A stretch of 64,000 nucleotides of DNA, taken from contig CAADRB010000011.1 of NCBI GenBank assembly GCA_900708905.1, positions 2,293,603 to 2,357,602 of the forward strand, written 5' to 3'. The position numbers and the translations under genes are program-made. The first letter of the stretch is position 1. The number at the start of each line of letters is the position of its first letter. This document shows positions 45,887 through 58,294 of the stretch, piece by piece. This DNA is from Hymenolepis diminuta (Eukaryota > Platyhelminthes > Cestoda > Cyclophyllidea > Hymenolepididae). Under the pieces are notes generated by a model. The model did not search any database. It saw only the letters and a program-made list of their open reading frames with translations, and was not told the origin of the DNA.

Positions 45887-47769
45887 GCGCGTAGTGGTAT
45901 GGGTTGCCTTCTTATCCACAGCACACACACTATATCGTGTGGTGTATGGGTTAGTGGGTTTTTCTGACACTGATGAAGCCACTTGACCAATCAGAAACGC
46001 CTGTGCAAAACCGTAATTTTAGTGGCCGCAATAGGGCTTTTGCGTGTATCGTGGATTTAAGGATATATGCAGAGATCACCTTATTCCTGTTTGATGTCAT
46101 TGTCATCAAGATTCTCTATAAATAAGACCTCTGGTAGTAAGCGATCTTTCGTGAAAATTAAACAGTTTTCACAACTATAATTTAGCAACCACAACGGTTA
46201 TAAAGAAGAAAAATCTTTTCAGGAATTTATTTTAGAAGTACTTAAACACATTGTTCATAAAAAAACATTTTCACAGTTAATATCAAAATAAAATTAACTG
46301 GAGCCATTTAAAATGTCATATCTGAGTGACTTCTGAGCCAACCTCAATTACCCTACTGATCTGGATTCGTACTTATTATTAATATACGTACCTAAGCAAA
46401 GCAGTACAAATGTTAATGTTATTATAGTATCTAAACTCTGAGACCAGTAAAATATCTAATTAAAGTTGATAATTAAGTCGGGGCACCAAAGGCCCTTACT
46501 TATCTTAACTAAGAATTTCCTCAGGTTTATTGCACTTTAATAGGTCTAATTGACAGTATTATGTCCTTCATTTTTAGGTTTAGACCTCTGGATCCCGGAG
46601 TGAATTCACAACCACAATATTCATAACTTATTATCATGATAACAACTTAATTTAGATATAATTTTGAAAATTTGTAGAGTGATCGAGAAATAATGCATTC
46701 TAAAATGGAAAAATGATTTGATATTGGATTTTATTTCTCAATTTTACAGAACCTAGACAATTCTAGACTGTCTCCGCGTCTATCGGGGCATATAGTTCTG
46801 TAGCGATCCAAAACTATCTTTGGATTAAATTGACAATAACTCCGGAAATTTTTGAACATTTATCTGTCTAAAAATTTGTATAGAGTTACTTTTCAATCAT
46901 CCTGAATATTGGCATATTGTGGCGATACATTATCAATATAAACAAAAAATTGAATTGATATTAATATCTTCTGGAGGGAAATGCAGAACAATGATAAATT
47001 TTTTAATGCATACCAATTGTTTGGTACCAAGTTTAGAAAATTCTCTTATCATCGTTTTATTAGAGAATTCGGTTGATGAACTGAAAGGTAATTTTACGTT
47101 CATTACGATGAACAATGCAACTTGCTATGATGAACTAGTTTTAACCTCACTTACTTTTAACTGATATTATTCCGAGGAATCTTCCAGCACAGATAATGTG
47201 TATTCTTCGCGAAGGCATTTTCGACCTTACTATTTAGGGTTCCAATAAGGGATAGAAAAACAAACTTACTGAGCTAGGGCTATTCTAAACTTTACGAACT
47301 ACAATACTTTAAGATAGAAGAAGACAGAGACCTAAATAGAATATTATTGTTAGGAGAGAAGAGAGAAGACACAAGCCACATAACCAGTAATCTAAAATTG
47401 TGACCAGGTACGTTCAACGGATAACGAAGGAAGACCAGTAACAAGCAAAGATGAGTGGTGGACTAACCATTAGTAATTTAATCATTAGCAATTGATCTGG
47501 TAATAAGGCATAGCGTGTTGACTAACTTGTAGTAAATGGTGAGCGGAAATGAAGTTTTTTTGTTAAATTTTTATGGAATCACAGAGACCTATAAGTAATT
47601 TACTATTCATTTTCCTTAAAAAAACTAGTGAGAGTAGCGATTTACTAGTTTCCGAAAGATGTTAAGCAGAATAATATAATAATTCAGTTAACTGATTAAA
47701 TATATTTTATGAAAATACTGTACTATGGGATAAGTATCAGCAGTATAGTAATATGAAAATTTTACAATT

Positions 47770-48110
47770 TTTAATTGTGGAAAGCAACTAAAATCGGTTA
47801 ACAGAAAGTCAACAAATGATTAAGGGGAGGGGATCAAAAAGATGCTGAGAGCGAAATCAAAGCATCAAGGAATTGTTTAAATTCAATTTTTGGAATCGGG
47901 TTGTAAAATACTTACTAAATGGGCAGCTCACGTTCCAAAACTGAAAAGTAATGATTTATGTCCTGGATTTCAGCAACTGCTTGCCCATGGTGTTTGACGC
48001 TTATTGACTGGATTTTTAATTAAGAAGGATCGGTCATTTTACTTCAACTCATTTTTCATCCAACGGTTGAGAACGCAGAATGATCATATATTATATTTCA
48101 GCAATTGACC
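47770..48110 (+). repeat. Composite repeat family B, copy 2
   Basis: Best preserved B core: AATTGTGGAAAGCAACTAAA, ATCGGTTAACAG, AGGGGAGGGGATCAAAAAGA, TGCTGAGAGC and GGGCAGCTCACGTTCC. The 52.3-52.54 kb copy matches it closely on the opposite strand; 53.15 kb is a more diverged plus-strand copy. Confidence 0.7.
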
Positions 48111-48929
48111 ATTTCGACAAAGCCGAAATGAGATAGATAAAATTTTAAGTTAAAAGAGCTCTTTAAGCTGTGTTCATTCAAGGTGAAGTTAATTATCCCC
48201 TTTTTTGGCATATCACCATAAAAATTCTGTCAATTCGAATTAAATAGTCTATTAAATTATAATTTAATAAAGATTAATCATAAACTTAACTTTTCCTCCT
48301 CATTAATATTGAGCTTTACCCATTTCTGGTCATAACTCATCTGTCGGCATGAAAGCTATTTATTTATTTTACTCTTTTATCTAACTGCCACACACTGAAC
48401 TTCACTATGCTATTTAGCAACTTTCCATTTAATTTTTGGGAGATTTATCTCTTCTTTATGTTTTCTTCTCGCGCGAATATTCTTTTTCTGTTTGCTTCCT
48501 ATCTTGTGGTAGAGAAGTTCGGAAAGCTTGAAGATTTTCTATCCTTAAATCAAGCTTCCTAGGTTAAAACTAAGTAATCAATAGTGAGTACCAACTGAAT
48601 GATTTCTCAGAATGTATTTACTGTCATATTGTTATATGTGGTTATAAATTTGGCTGACAGCTTTGCATGAAATCTTCCAGAATGCTCTACAACTATTGAG
48701 AATAATTGGCGAAAAAAAATGTAACATTATTTTGCCTAAGGAATACTGTAACAAAGTGTAATAAAATAAATATGGAAGTAAATTAAAGAGATCATGATAT
48801 TATTCAAATGTGTTTCTAATGCATATCTCACCTTCCTCAAATGGTAATAAAAATCAAATTAGTCATATCATTGCGCAAAAAATTTGGCAAGAAAGATTTA
48901 CTATAGATATCAGTAATATCTAGGCACCC

Positions 48930-49210
48930 TGACTCATAGTCCTGCTCAGTCTACCTATGTGTTGCGCACCTCCACCTTAACTGGCAATTAAAATGTGCCA
49001 GTCGCCTTACCGTTCCTTATATCGCTCGTTCCCCACAACTCGGGTCGTCCCTGCTCAGTACTGTCACCTCCCTCTCATGTCTTCCCAGTTGTCAATATAC
49101 ACATGGTCCCTCATAACTCTTAGTCTTCTCACTCGGGAAACGTTTTTGTATTCTAGTCTAATTTGGTCGATCTCTTGAAGTAGCTTTTCCTTCAAGATTA
49201 GAACTACTTT
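48930..49210 (+). repeat. Dispersed repeat family E, copy 2
   Basis: Contains GACTCATAGTCCTGCTCAG, TCTTCTCACTCGGGAAACG and TAATTTGGTCGATC, homologous to 43.12-43.56 kb. A third, weaker copy lies at about 59.87-60.11 kb (TTTTCATTCGGAAAAGACTG). Confidence 0.45.
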
Positions 49211-49899
49211 ACATCTCTCTCGGTCGGTAATAATAACCACCATGAGTATCCTACAATTCTGAATTCTTTAAGATTATTTAAGCGAAAGTTTTCCATTCCC
49301 CTTCCAGTAGACAGGAAAATAAAGGAAGGACAAGACAGAGAATAATAAAATATAAGACCTACAATATTTTTAATACAGATGCAATTTCTTCTTTTTTTCA
49401 GACGTCAATTTATCATTTTCTCCATATTATCAAAGTTTAATTTTGGAAGCAATTTTTCCTTTTAAAGAACTTTCAAACTTATTTCGGAGCGGAGGAGATG
49501 TTATCTCCATAACCATTAATTTCAAAGGTGCTAGTACAAACGAAAAAACATTTTGTTGAGGAGAGCGACACAATGTGTTGAACACTTTTTTCAAAACACA
49601 TTCCCTAGAAAAGAAAAAATGATGGAGATGTGTCCGTAGAGGAGATCTCGAAAAACAAATTTGTTTTGAAACACTTCTAAATCAGCACATTTTATCTACA
49701 ACGCTACAAGAAAGCCACTCTCCCTATTTAAAATAAGACAATTTAATTACGAATAAGAAATTTTATGAAAAGGATCATAAAAAGAACACCCATAATGAGA
49801 GATTTTATTTGAAATTTATACTATACTCCAACGCTACAATATTACTATTACTGCGAGGAGAAATTACTATAGAGTTTAATCATACGAAAGTATCCAAAT

Positions 49900-50010
49900 T
49901 TGGGAAACCGGAGATAAGTCTGAAAAAGTTATGAATGAAGAAGGGGGTCAAGAAGGAGGAGGTATTGAAGTCAGGATATCAAGAGCCCAACATTATTTTA
50001 ATTTCGGAGA
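49900..50010 (+). repeat. Composite repeat family B, partial copy
   Basis: AGAAGGGGGTCAAGAAGGAG, TATTGAAGTCAGGATATCAA and GAGCC follow the B core order but are short and diverged. Confidence 0.35.
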
Positions 50011-51959
50011 ATCGAGATGTCTATGTTCTTGAAGGAGTATAGTTCGTTTTTAGTGCCTTAATATTCTGATTTATTGATTTGACCCACAGTTAATGGGTGA
50101 GATTGAATTCTAGGTATTCATATCCCATTAACCTGTTGATCTGATTCATTTGCATCTTCTTCCAGTTAGGAAGAGGTAGATGTGACACTTCACTGCAGTT
50201 TCTTAAACTAATCCGAATTACTTTATAGACTTGTGTTTTGTGTGACAGTTTTAGTGATCTTTGTATCGATCTTAATATGCATTTCTCTAACGATTCATCA
50301 CCTTTTTACTAAAACAGATGGTCTCTGAATTTCAGTATACGCTAATAACTTGACACCTTCATGAGCAATTTAAAATTTTAGAGATCTCTATAAAGATTTA
50401 CTTTTCGGTCACCCTATAGGAGAAGTCTTAACACCAATTCCATCTTCATTTAAAACGTACATTCTCATATTGCTTTTAATATGACTTGGCTTGAAAAGCA
50501 CTATTTTTATTTTGCAAGCTGCTTTTATGACTATTTGGAACTTTATTATTTTTGATTGCTTTGATTACAGACAATTCGTTATTGAAATAGAAGCAATACA
50601 GAATTATGAACTCTCCCTTATTTCGAAAATTTCCACAAATACTTGCTAAGAATTGTGGACTTGTTTCCAGACTTTCACCCTATATAAATAACTACGTAGA
50701 TATGTACTAAGGGCTAAGCTGTGTGTCACTCTTCTAAAATACAGTACGCCAATCGTCCACCCAACTCTCGTTCATTTGATTTGAGTTTGGTCATTGTATC
50801 CCGTTAACCTAATTACTTGGGATTAGAGCTACCCCACAAATGAATATGGATGATACAATGAAGAACAGGAGAATGAATGACGCATGGAAAAATAAAGAAA
50901 AGCACAAGGGTGATTTAACTCGCTGCATTACGCATTGATATTTCCAACCTCTCGCTGTCGTCTCCTAAGTACGATGCTGCCATTGAGGCTTGAGACTTGT
51001 TATCGTTTCCAGGATTAAACGAAATTGATTGGCACTTGCACGGCTGGTCATTATCTTTATTACTTACGGTCATTTAAGCATCCAAGCACGGAAGCAGCAA
51101 AATAGTCTAATGAGATGTGTAGAAGCAATGAATAAGTAGAGAATGAAAATAATGTCAGATTGTCTAAAGGTTATTACTTCATTTGAAGTAGGCACTCAAC
51201 AGGTTGTCTACTTGCGAATAAATGGTACAGTCTACTGATTCGTGTTCAGGTATTTGAAAATTCAGATTTTAGAATTTGTCCTTTGGGTTCCTGAATAAAT
51301 TAAAGACCTAGTAGTACAGAGCTTATTGGTTATTCAATTAATTTGAAATGTTGATCGGATACGTAAGCTGAACGGTACCAGCTATCATGGTTTCAAACTC
51401 TAAGTGTTAATTTGAACTAACTCAAAAGGAACTATTATGATGATACTAGTTCTAAATGGAGGATGAGTTTGTAATAAGGATAAATGGTTGTTTCAGGTAA
51501 TTAAGGCCCATAAGGTGATTTAATATACAATTTTCAACAAATGTTATTTTCGAGAATTTTCCAACGACATCACAATAAGTCATTGAAAATTATTAATCTA
51601 GCTTATTATCAATAGAAATATATTTGACAGCCTCCTGATCGAGGAAGTGATAGAAGGCCTGATCGAATATTTTCGGTGTCCTTAATCACTCTAGCATCGA
51701 AGTGTCGATTATTGGATATCCACGACCATACCCGGATACTTAAGACAACTAGTTGAGAACCCATTACTGCAATTATTGGTTAACCAGGCTGCCAATCAGT
51801 TATCTAAAATCCAGTCTTATTTGAGTGATTTATTCTATTAATATAGAATCCCTCGTTTTGACCTACAAGTCTTCTTTCCTTCTTTGTTTCGAGTAGTTGT
51901 GGCTTTACAAAAAATTAAAAATCCAGTTAATAAGCGCCGAATACAGTAGACAAGTGTTG

Positions 51960-52540
51960 GGGTTAGGGTGACAACTAATTGCTAACAGCTAACAACAGGC
52001 GAGTAAGAGAGTTGAGGAACAGAGGGGATGAGAGTGGAGCGTAAGAGCCGGTGAATGACAAGCATGTCTGCGCCTGTGTATCTATCAGTGAAAAATACAA
52101 AGACAGCTCATTTGGACAAGGAATGGCGTGGGAAAATGGGTGCGGATGAACTTCTAAGGGAAACGAGACAGTTATAGAAAGGAAGGAATCGATAAATGGG
52201 CTTAGACATGACAAATGGGGATTTTGAGCCATAGGGACATCAAAAAACATCGCGTGGCTTCGTGGTCGAAAAACCGAAGTATTATCCTAGAGAATGCGAA
52301 TAAAGAGATATATAGAGAGTCATCCTTTACAAGCATTTGCTGAAATCCGGGGCACGAATCACTACTTTTCAATTTCGGAACGTGAGCTGCTCATTTAGTG
52401 AGTATTTTACGACCCGAATTCAAAAATTAATTTTAAAAAATCCTTTGATACCTTAAATTTGCTCTCAGCATCTTTTGATCCCCTCTCCTTTATCATTAAC
52501 CGATTTTAGTTGCTCTCCACAATTAAAAATTTTAAAATTT
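51960..52540 (-). repeat. Composite repeat B-F, copy 3 (inverted)
   Basis: Read on the minus strand: TTAATTGTGGAGAGCAACTA, ATCGGTTAATGA, GGAGAGGGGATCAAAAGATG, GAGCAGCTCACGTTCCG (B part). Then GATGTCCCTATGGCTCAAAA, CATTTATCGATTCC, CTATAACTGTCTCGTTTCCC and GTTGTTAGCTGTTAG..ATTAG (F part). The order matches copy 1 at 41 kb, so B and F belong to one element of at least 0.6-1 kb. Confidence 0.6.
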
Positions 52541-53129
52541 TTGTTTTGCTCTGGACAATAAGGAACATGAGTTATCATGTGGTTTCTGAAGTAATTGTCT
52601 GGTTAGATAGCACATCAGAAATGCCGTATCATTTTAGAAATAGAAAGTTTTGGGACGTTTTTGAAAAAAACTGTTACATTTCACTGATTCAGCGGTATAA
52701 TATTCCTTTTAAGACGGTTAGCATAAATATGAGGCGATATATTTCTGAATATCCGGCCGAAATTTTGTAATTATCGATCGGAAACTCGATACGCGCTTAA
52801 AGATAAGTTTAGTATTTCGAGAAATTTAAATGTTAGTAGAGTTGAAAATTTCGATCGGTTGCAGATTGCACTCACTGCGAATTTGTTGTCATCTAATTAC
52901 AGTAAACCCACCTACAATGTGCTGCTAAAATTACCATGTACTTCACATTTCGGTTGAAATTAAGTTCCGTATGTCATAATCAAATTTCAAATTGAACGAA
53001 ATTACCACAAAGAAATATACTGGAGCCAATTTTTGTTTTTAGAGAGAACCAAAATACAATAACATGTTTATAAGATAGAAATCGCGGTCATTTTGCTTAT
53101 AGATAATAGGTTACACAAATTTTATTATC

Positions 53130-53480
53130 CACAGCAGTACAAAGAAATATAATTGACGAAGGCAACTGAAATTGGTTAGCAGTAAACCCAATAAATATTA
53201 AGGGGAAAGAGATCGAAAAGATGTTGGGATTAAAGTCAAGATACTAAAGAGTCTTTCTTCATTTGACTTTTGGATATGGATTGTACACTATTTACGTAAT
53301 TGTAAGTTTACGTTCTGAAGTTCATATTTCGTGATTCGTCCACTGGGTTGGAGCAAGTTCTTGCCTGCGATGTCCAATACTTATTGACCGTTTTTTAATC
53401 TTGATGGTCGGTCTTGCCACTTCAGTCCATTTTTGCTTCTCAGGATTGAGAAGGCAAAATGATCTTATAGGTTATTTAAC
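53130..53480 (+). repeat. Composite repeat family B, copy 4
   Basis: GGCAACTGAAATTGGTTAGC, AAGGGGAAAGAGATCGAAAA, GATGTTGGGATTAAAGTCAA, then GTGATTCGTCCACTGGGTT and TATTGACCGTTTTTTAATC line up with 47.77-48.11 kb. Confidence 0.55.
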
Positions 53481-54427
53481 AGCTTACAGGTAATCTGTTA
53501 TATATTATCCGGACAAAAATTAACGCCAAGTTCTATAGCATTTTCAAATAGAACGTTTTTGATGAATGACAATCTAGCTAAGTATAACTCAAAAGCCCAT
53601 TTGGGATAGCGTTTTCGGCAGAGTGGTTAGATCAAGAAACCCCCTGATGAGAAATCCAGTTCCTGTTACTCTCTAAACTGATCTTTTTCATCATTTGGTG
53701 CGTGCCGATGGGAATCAAAACCGTGACTTCTGACTCCCTAGATGAGTAAGTTAGCCGCAGCGTTACTGACGTACACAGCCTATCATTTAGAGTGCCACGC
53801 AAGTATACGATATATATATCACTAACCATAGATGTATACCCATGGAAAGTATAGATATAAGGGATGTCTAGCAGCATAAAGAGATATCAATAAAATAATA
53901 CAAACATACGCTTTGGTTTTTTGAGAGAGACTATAAAATGGCATATTTGTTTTCTAGTAGCACTGAAACCTAAATATTACCTTAATTCGTTAATCAATTT
54001 GTCCCATCCTTTTACCTCCTAAATATTAAATAGCACTCTCTTCTGTCCCTCAACACATTCTCCATTTCTTAAGTTACTCATTTATCTTTACCAGATTTCT
54101 AACTCTTGCTTAGGACGCTTAACCCTGTTCTATCTGGGTGCCTTTCGGAGAGGTAGTTCTGTAGTCGAGGCCTTCTCTGTGCTCTCCTGAACATAGATAT
54201 TCAGCCATAACTGTATGCTTTTTTGCAAAATTCGCCAAAATACTGCTGAAAATTTATTACGTCAACCACTTAAACAAAACAAAACTAAATCAAAAGTAAT
54301 TAAACAAGCACTTATTCGTACATGTTGATAAAAAGAAACACCTGTCTTAGCGCATAGTAAACCGGTTATTTTAGAAACCAATCATTGCATGTGCGACTAT
54401 GAGACACCGGTAAGTCGGATCTAAAGT

Positions 54428-54905
54428 TTATCTAAAATTGGTTGATGTGGAAGACCGAAGAAACAATAGATTAAACAGGGCATCTATTTGCTTGAACAAA
54501 GTTAGGAAATTCAGATACACTTGGTAATAGTCGTGCAATAAGAATAATGGATTCGTAAATTGAGACAATAACCTCTGATATATCAGTTGAAACACCCTCA
54601 AATATCTTTTGGATGATGATAGAAACATCAGGGATGGACTTATACAACTTCTAGATAGTATCCACGACAAAAGGATGGGAAACTTACTGTACTCAGAGTT
54701 AATATGGCCCCGTTTAACATTCTCTGAAGGTAAGCATATAAATTATTACTATTGCAAAATATCCGGCGGAGGGTTTGATGATATGGCTGATCATTTTCAA
54801 TCAATTGAGTAGGCGCAAGCTTTGATAGGTCCTGCCTTGCAGTTAATATTTGAGGCTGGCAAGAGAAATTATTCCCTCGGAATATTCCAACACTCAAGTC
54901 CATAT
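54428..54905 (-). pseudogene. Degenerate kinase-like fragment X' (copy of 57.47-57.90 kb)
   Basis: The nucleotide sequence resembles 57.47-57.65 kb: AATATCCGGCGGAGGGTTTG against AATTTCCCGGCAGGGTTTG, and GATATATCAGTTGAAACACC against GATGAATCAATTGGAACACC. Frames are broken by stops and shifts. One segment reads IQKIFEGVSTDISEV, and after it ESIILIARLLPS, in the style of a protein kinase C-lobe (I..I..G....D....S..LI.RLL). It lies upstream of a kinase tail fragment, just as X lies beside the intact kinase. No working gene is implied. Confidence 0.4.
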
Positions 54906-55071
54906 TTGACGTTTCCGATAGAGGCCACAGAATTAAATTTTTAAATACAACGCTAATTGCTTAAGACGGAAAGAAATTCATCCGTTGTGCTGTTGCTTTC
55001 AAAGCATTAAATTTGTTAATTAGCAGAAAACGTCAGAAATCGTTTGAAGGAAAAATTTTCTATATGTGCAT

Positions 55072-55400
55072 TTACGGTCGAGATTCATGCTTCATTTCAT
55101 TGACTCTTGTTATCTCCGCTAAATGAAGATTTTCTAAAATCTGGTTATTTTTAGTTTTGAATCTGTTCTGTCTTTTGGCAAAACGAAAATCAAATATTGA
55201 CAAATTGATTGGTGATTCCATTCGACGAGTCGCTAAATCATTCCCATCCCAGTATTTAAAGAGAGCATACATCTTTATTTCATTAACACTTGGGCGAAAT
55301 CGGGGATCTTTGCTTTTTTATCTAATTCGATTAGTAATTTCGTTTATCATTTTCGTAGAGAATATAATCTCTAAATATGACAGATTTATGTGGTACTTTA
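55072..55400 (-). pseudogene. Degenerate copy of the AGC-like kinase C terminus
   Basis: On the minus strand DPRFRPSVNEIKMYALFKYWDG, then ATRRMESPINLSIFDFRFAK and FKTKNNQILENL align with the intact kinase's IYPRLRPGVSEVKMHPFFRT, RIEPPIKLTVSDFRFAK and FKTSDPQILNNL. A stop codon lies before the DPRF segment, and no catalytic domain is found upstream. It is therefore a decayed paralogue fragment of the 58.3-59.4 kb gene, in the same orientation and about 3.2 kb away. Confidence 0.75.
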
Positions 55401-57466
55401 ACTAAGGTTAGTTAGGTTTGACATGTCATTCGTTGCAAAACATTCTCTCCATCTATAGAGCAAGCTTCAATTTCAATTTAAGTTAATTTAGGTAATTTCT
55501 ATGCGTTTAAGCTCATGTCTATTTTTCGTAAGTCTTATAATATGAACTTGTGTGATCTTTGTCCTCTATTCCTCCTACAATTCGTTATTAGTTTCCAATT
55601 TATCATTTGTAGTGTGTAGAGCGTTGGCGATTAAAAAAGGAAAATGATGAATAAAATATGGGAATAATGTATGGTGCAACTAGAACGAATCTGACTTCAT
55701 TTATTTGGAATTTTTTCTTTTAAAATTTTAATACCGAGAGAAATTTTTAACTTAAAAGTGTGTAAGAACTTCTAGTACTTCCTTGATTATTCTGAAAAAT
55801 TAGAGTATACGAGTTCAGAAACACTAGAACATATTATGAACCAAGGTCCTTGAAATAAATTTCCGGAGGCATGTTTGTTGTAAGTGACTGCAGTAGAAGA
55901 GAAGTTTATTAGAGAGAAGGTACCAAATGTAATGAGTTACAGTTGTCTAAAATTATATATCGGAAGAGAGAAGAAAGAACGAGTAAAGATGTCTCACACA
56001 AATTGTGTGCCGTTGACAGTTCATCTGGACTTCTCGATAGTAATCCGCAGATCATCGGCCACGGGTTGGCCCCTCTTTCGAGCAGGTAGAAGGTTTTCAT
56101 GAAAAGGTTTAGAACATGATTTGTTGATTAATTAATAGAGCTATTCTGATTGACTTGCGAGATTATAAACACAAACCGCTCTGGCTCATCATGGTGCCCA
56201 CATGCATGCCACTTACATTGTGGGGGATTTTTCGGTCAATGAAGATGCAAATTTAACCTAAATTTATGCAATGCCTCCATTAAATTCATTTTTCATTTGT
56301 GCTAGTTCGTGTGTGTTCCACCCTAAAGTACTCATTGACCCCCTTCTCATAAACTACCAGTTAATCGGCTCCACAGGCACGTTGCATACTTCTCTTACCT
56401 CATCCTTCTAAACGTGACTGATTATCTTTCAGGTGATTTTCATAAAAATACTGACTGCATCCAGCCTCCGTCAGCCACTACTATAAAGACGCTGTAGGAT
56501 GTAACTGATTCGAATTCAAATTCAAAAGCAAAAGCAAATGATGATAAAGTTTTATCTTGGTAAATGGTTACAAATTTGTCATTACATCGTTGAGGTTAGT
56601 ATTCAAAAAAAGCGAAATATTATCTCTCATTTTTATATGAGCTCTGAATTTTGAAAACAACGAAAGAATGAATATTATTAGGTGTGATCCTTATGGAGCG
56701 CCGCTATTTTAACAAATCGCTGCTTGTCTAATCTATCTGCACTTGTCTGTAGGAAGACACAAATAAATCGAGTTGGCTTGATCAATCACGGAATAAAGTG
56801 GGCAGTAAGCTCTGAATATCTCTGTCATGTATGCGGCAGTCGAATCATGAAATTTGAATATAAGGTTAATAAAAAATAGACAACACATATTTTGAGAACA
56901 AGGGCAGCTTAATACTTTTATAATTCAAGCTCTTGATACACTGACATTGTTACCTATTTCTCTTGATCCAATCCCCCGTTTCACACCCTATTGGACTCCT
57001 TATCCAGACGTTTTCCCATAGTTAAAACGTGTTGGTTGCTTTGGAAAGCCAAGGCCAAAAATAGTAACAATCAGTGATATCAATGATTTTTTATTTACCT
57101 CTCCCTTCATTAAATGTATTGTTAAAAGTTATATGAAAAAAGAATAGATTCTGCCTCCCCATGTTTGAAGAACCGGCGCGGACTAATATTTAGGAAGGCA
57201 GTTATCGTAGGTTTGATAGGATTCTACAACCCAAAATTGTAAATGCACATTAGAAATATCCTTAATAGCTACAAATTAATAAGATAAAGGTTAGAAACAA
57301 GAAGAAATGTTATTGCGTAAATTCATAAGAGAGAAAGAAAATCGACATGGTCGATGTAAGAATATAAACCGTCGGGCCACTTGACTCAAGGGGACTTCCA
57401 TTTATTTAGATTCTGGCAGAAAAATTCGATGAAATTGGTAGTTGTGCTATAACGATGTTGAACTGG
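55401..57466. other. No gene seen; small repeat at 56.44 kb
   Basis: AT-rich DNA. It contains family D copy 1 and a weak minus-strand family B relative at about 56.93-57.06 kb (TTGATCCAATCCCCC). The frames near 55.9-56.1 kb have no recognisable product. Confidence 0.4.
56440..56525 (+). repeat. Dispersed repeat family D, copy 1
   Basis: AAAATACTGACTGCATCCAG, then CAGCCACTACTATAAAGACG, then CTGTAGGATGTA match 60,665-60,740 (AAATGCTGATTGCATCCAG, CAATCCGCTACTTTAAAGGC, GTCTAGGATATA). Confidence 0.5.
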
Positions 57467-57960
57467 TTAACAGAACGGATCAATGAAGTTTGATGAATCA
57501 ATTGGAACACCTCCAAGTATTTGCCCAATGTATGATGGGATGAACATTGGGGCCGAAAATGCTAATTTCAGGATAATATCCACAGCATAGAAATTTCCCG
57601 GCAGGGTTTGAGACACTAATAAGTAGTCATGAGTGAGTACTCTTAGCCTCAGGAGTACTCGATCCCACAAAATTTCGGATTTCCAGAGTGAACTGGGAGA
57701 CATGAATGGTCTTCTTTAAACAGCTGAGGTGTCCTGTCCTGCGGCTGTAATTTAGGCCGATAGAAATCATTCCATTGGGAAATCTGTATTCTAAAAATCA
57801 ATATTAGACGCTTCTGTAAGTGGGTGAATGTTGAAATCTTAAACTTCGGTGGAGATTTCCAAAGACAGGATTTGATTGCATTGTTAGGATTTCTGAAGTT
57901 CATCCGTTTCGTTTAGGAATACGTGAACTCAAGAGCCGTAGTGGAAGAAAGATATTCTGT
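57467..57960 (-). pseudogene. Degenerate kinase-like fragment X
   Basis: Two overlapping open pieces in different frames. One holds QDRTPQLFKEDHSCLPVHSG, ending NPKFCGIEYS. The other holds GNFYAVDIILKLAFSAPMFI, then SYIGQILGGVPIDSSNF. The order resembles an activation-segment end (GTPEF..) followed by helices F-G of a kinase C-lobe, but motifs are lost and a frame change is needed. It lies about 0.4 kb downstream of the intact kinase on the same strand, and a diverged copy occurs at 54.4-54.9 kb. Kinase origin is inferred with low certainty. Confidence 0.35.
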
Positions 57961-58294
57961 AGAGGAAATTTCATAAGTGGTTTCAAGAAATGGAGAGTGA
58001 GCTTTGTGGAGTTCATCTCCTTGTGGTGGAGAAAAATCGAGCCAGAAGAAAAAAGAATGAGCGATGGAGAATAAGATCAGTTTTTTCTTTCCTAGCTCTC
58101 ACCTATAAAATAACAAATGGCACCCGTCAGTAACATACAATTTTGTTAAAATATCATATTAAATCTGATTAATTTAAATGAATATGAAACTTACTCAGAT
58201 TTGCAAATTGAACCAAATGTGTGCAAATCGAATATTCTAGAGTGAGAAGATCGTGGTGCTGTCTTTGAAATTCCTTTTAAATGGCAACTAATTT
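57961..58294. other. 3' flank of the kinase gene; nothing seen
   Basis: AT-rich spacer between the kinase stop codon and fragment X. No canonical poly(A) signal was confidently placed. Confidence 0.4.

Larger units (their letters stand above)
45887..54427. other. Gene-free stretch rich in dispersed repeats
   Basis: No exon supported over 8.5 kb. Repeat copies cover about 47.77-48.11, 48.93-49.21, 49.90-50.01, 51.96-52.54 and 53.13-53.48 kb. The short frames at 46.9 and 52.5 kb have no recognisable product. Confidence 0.45.

Noticed and set aside
45887..45982. N-terminal extension of the Rho GTPase starting at GTG
   Set aside because: There is no ATG in the extension and the Rho domain starts naturally at the ATG at 45886. 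The extension is kept only as a possible spliced 5' exon.
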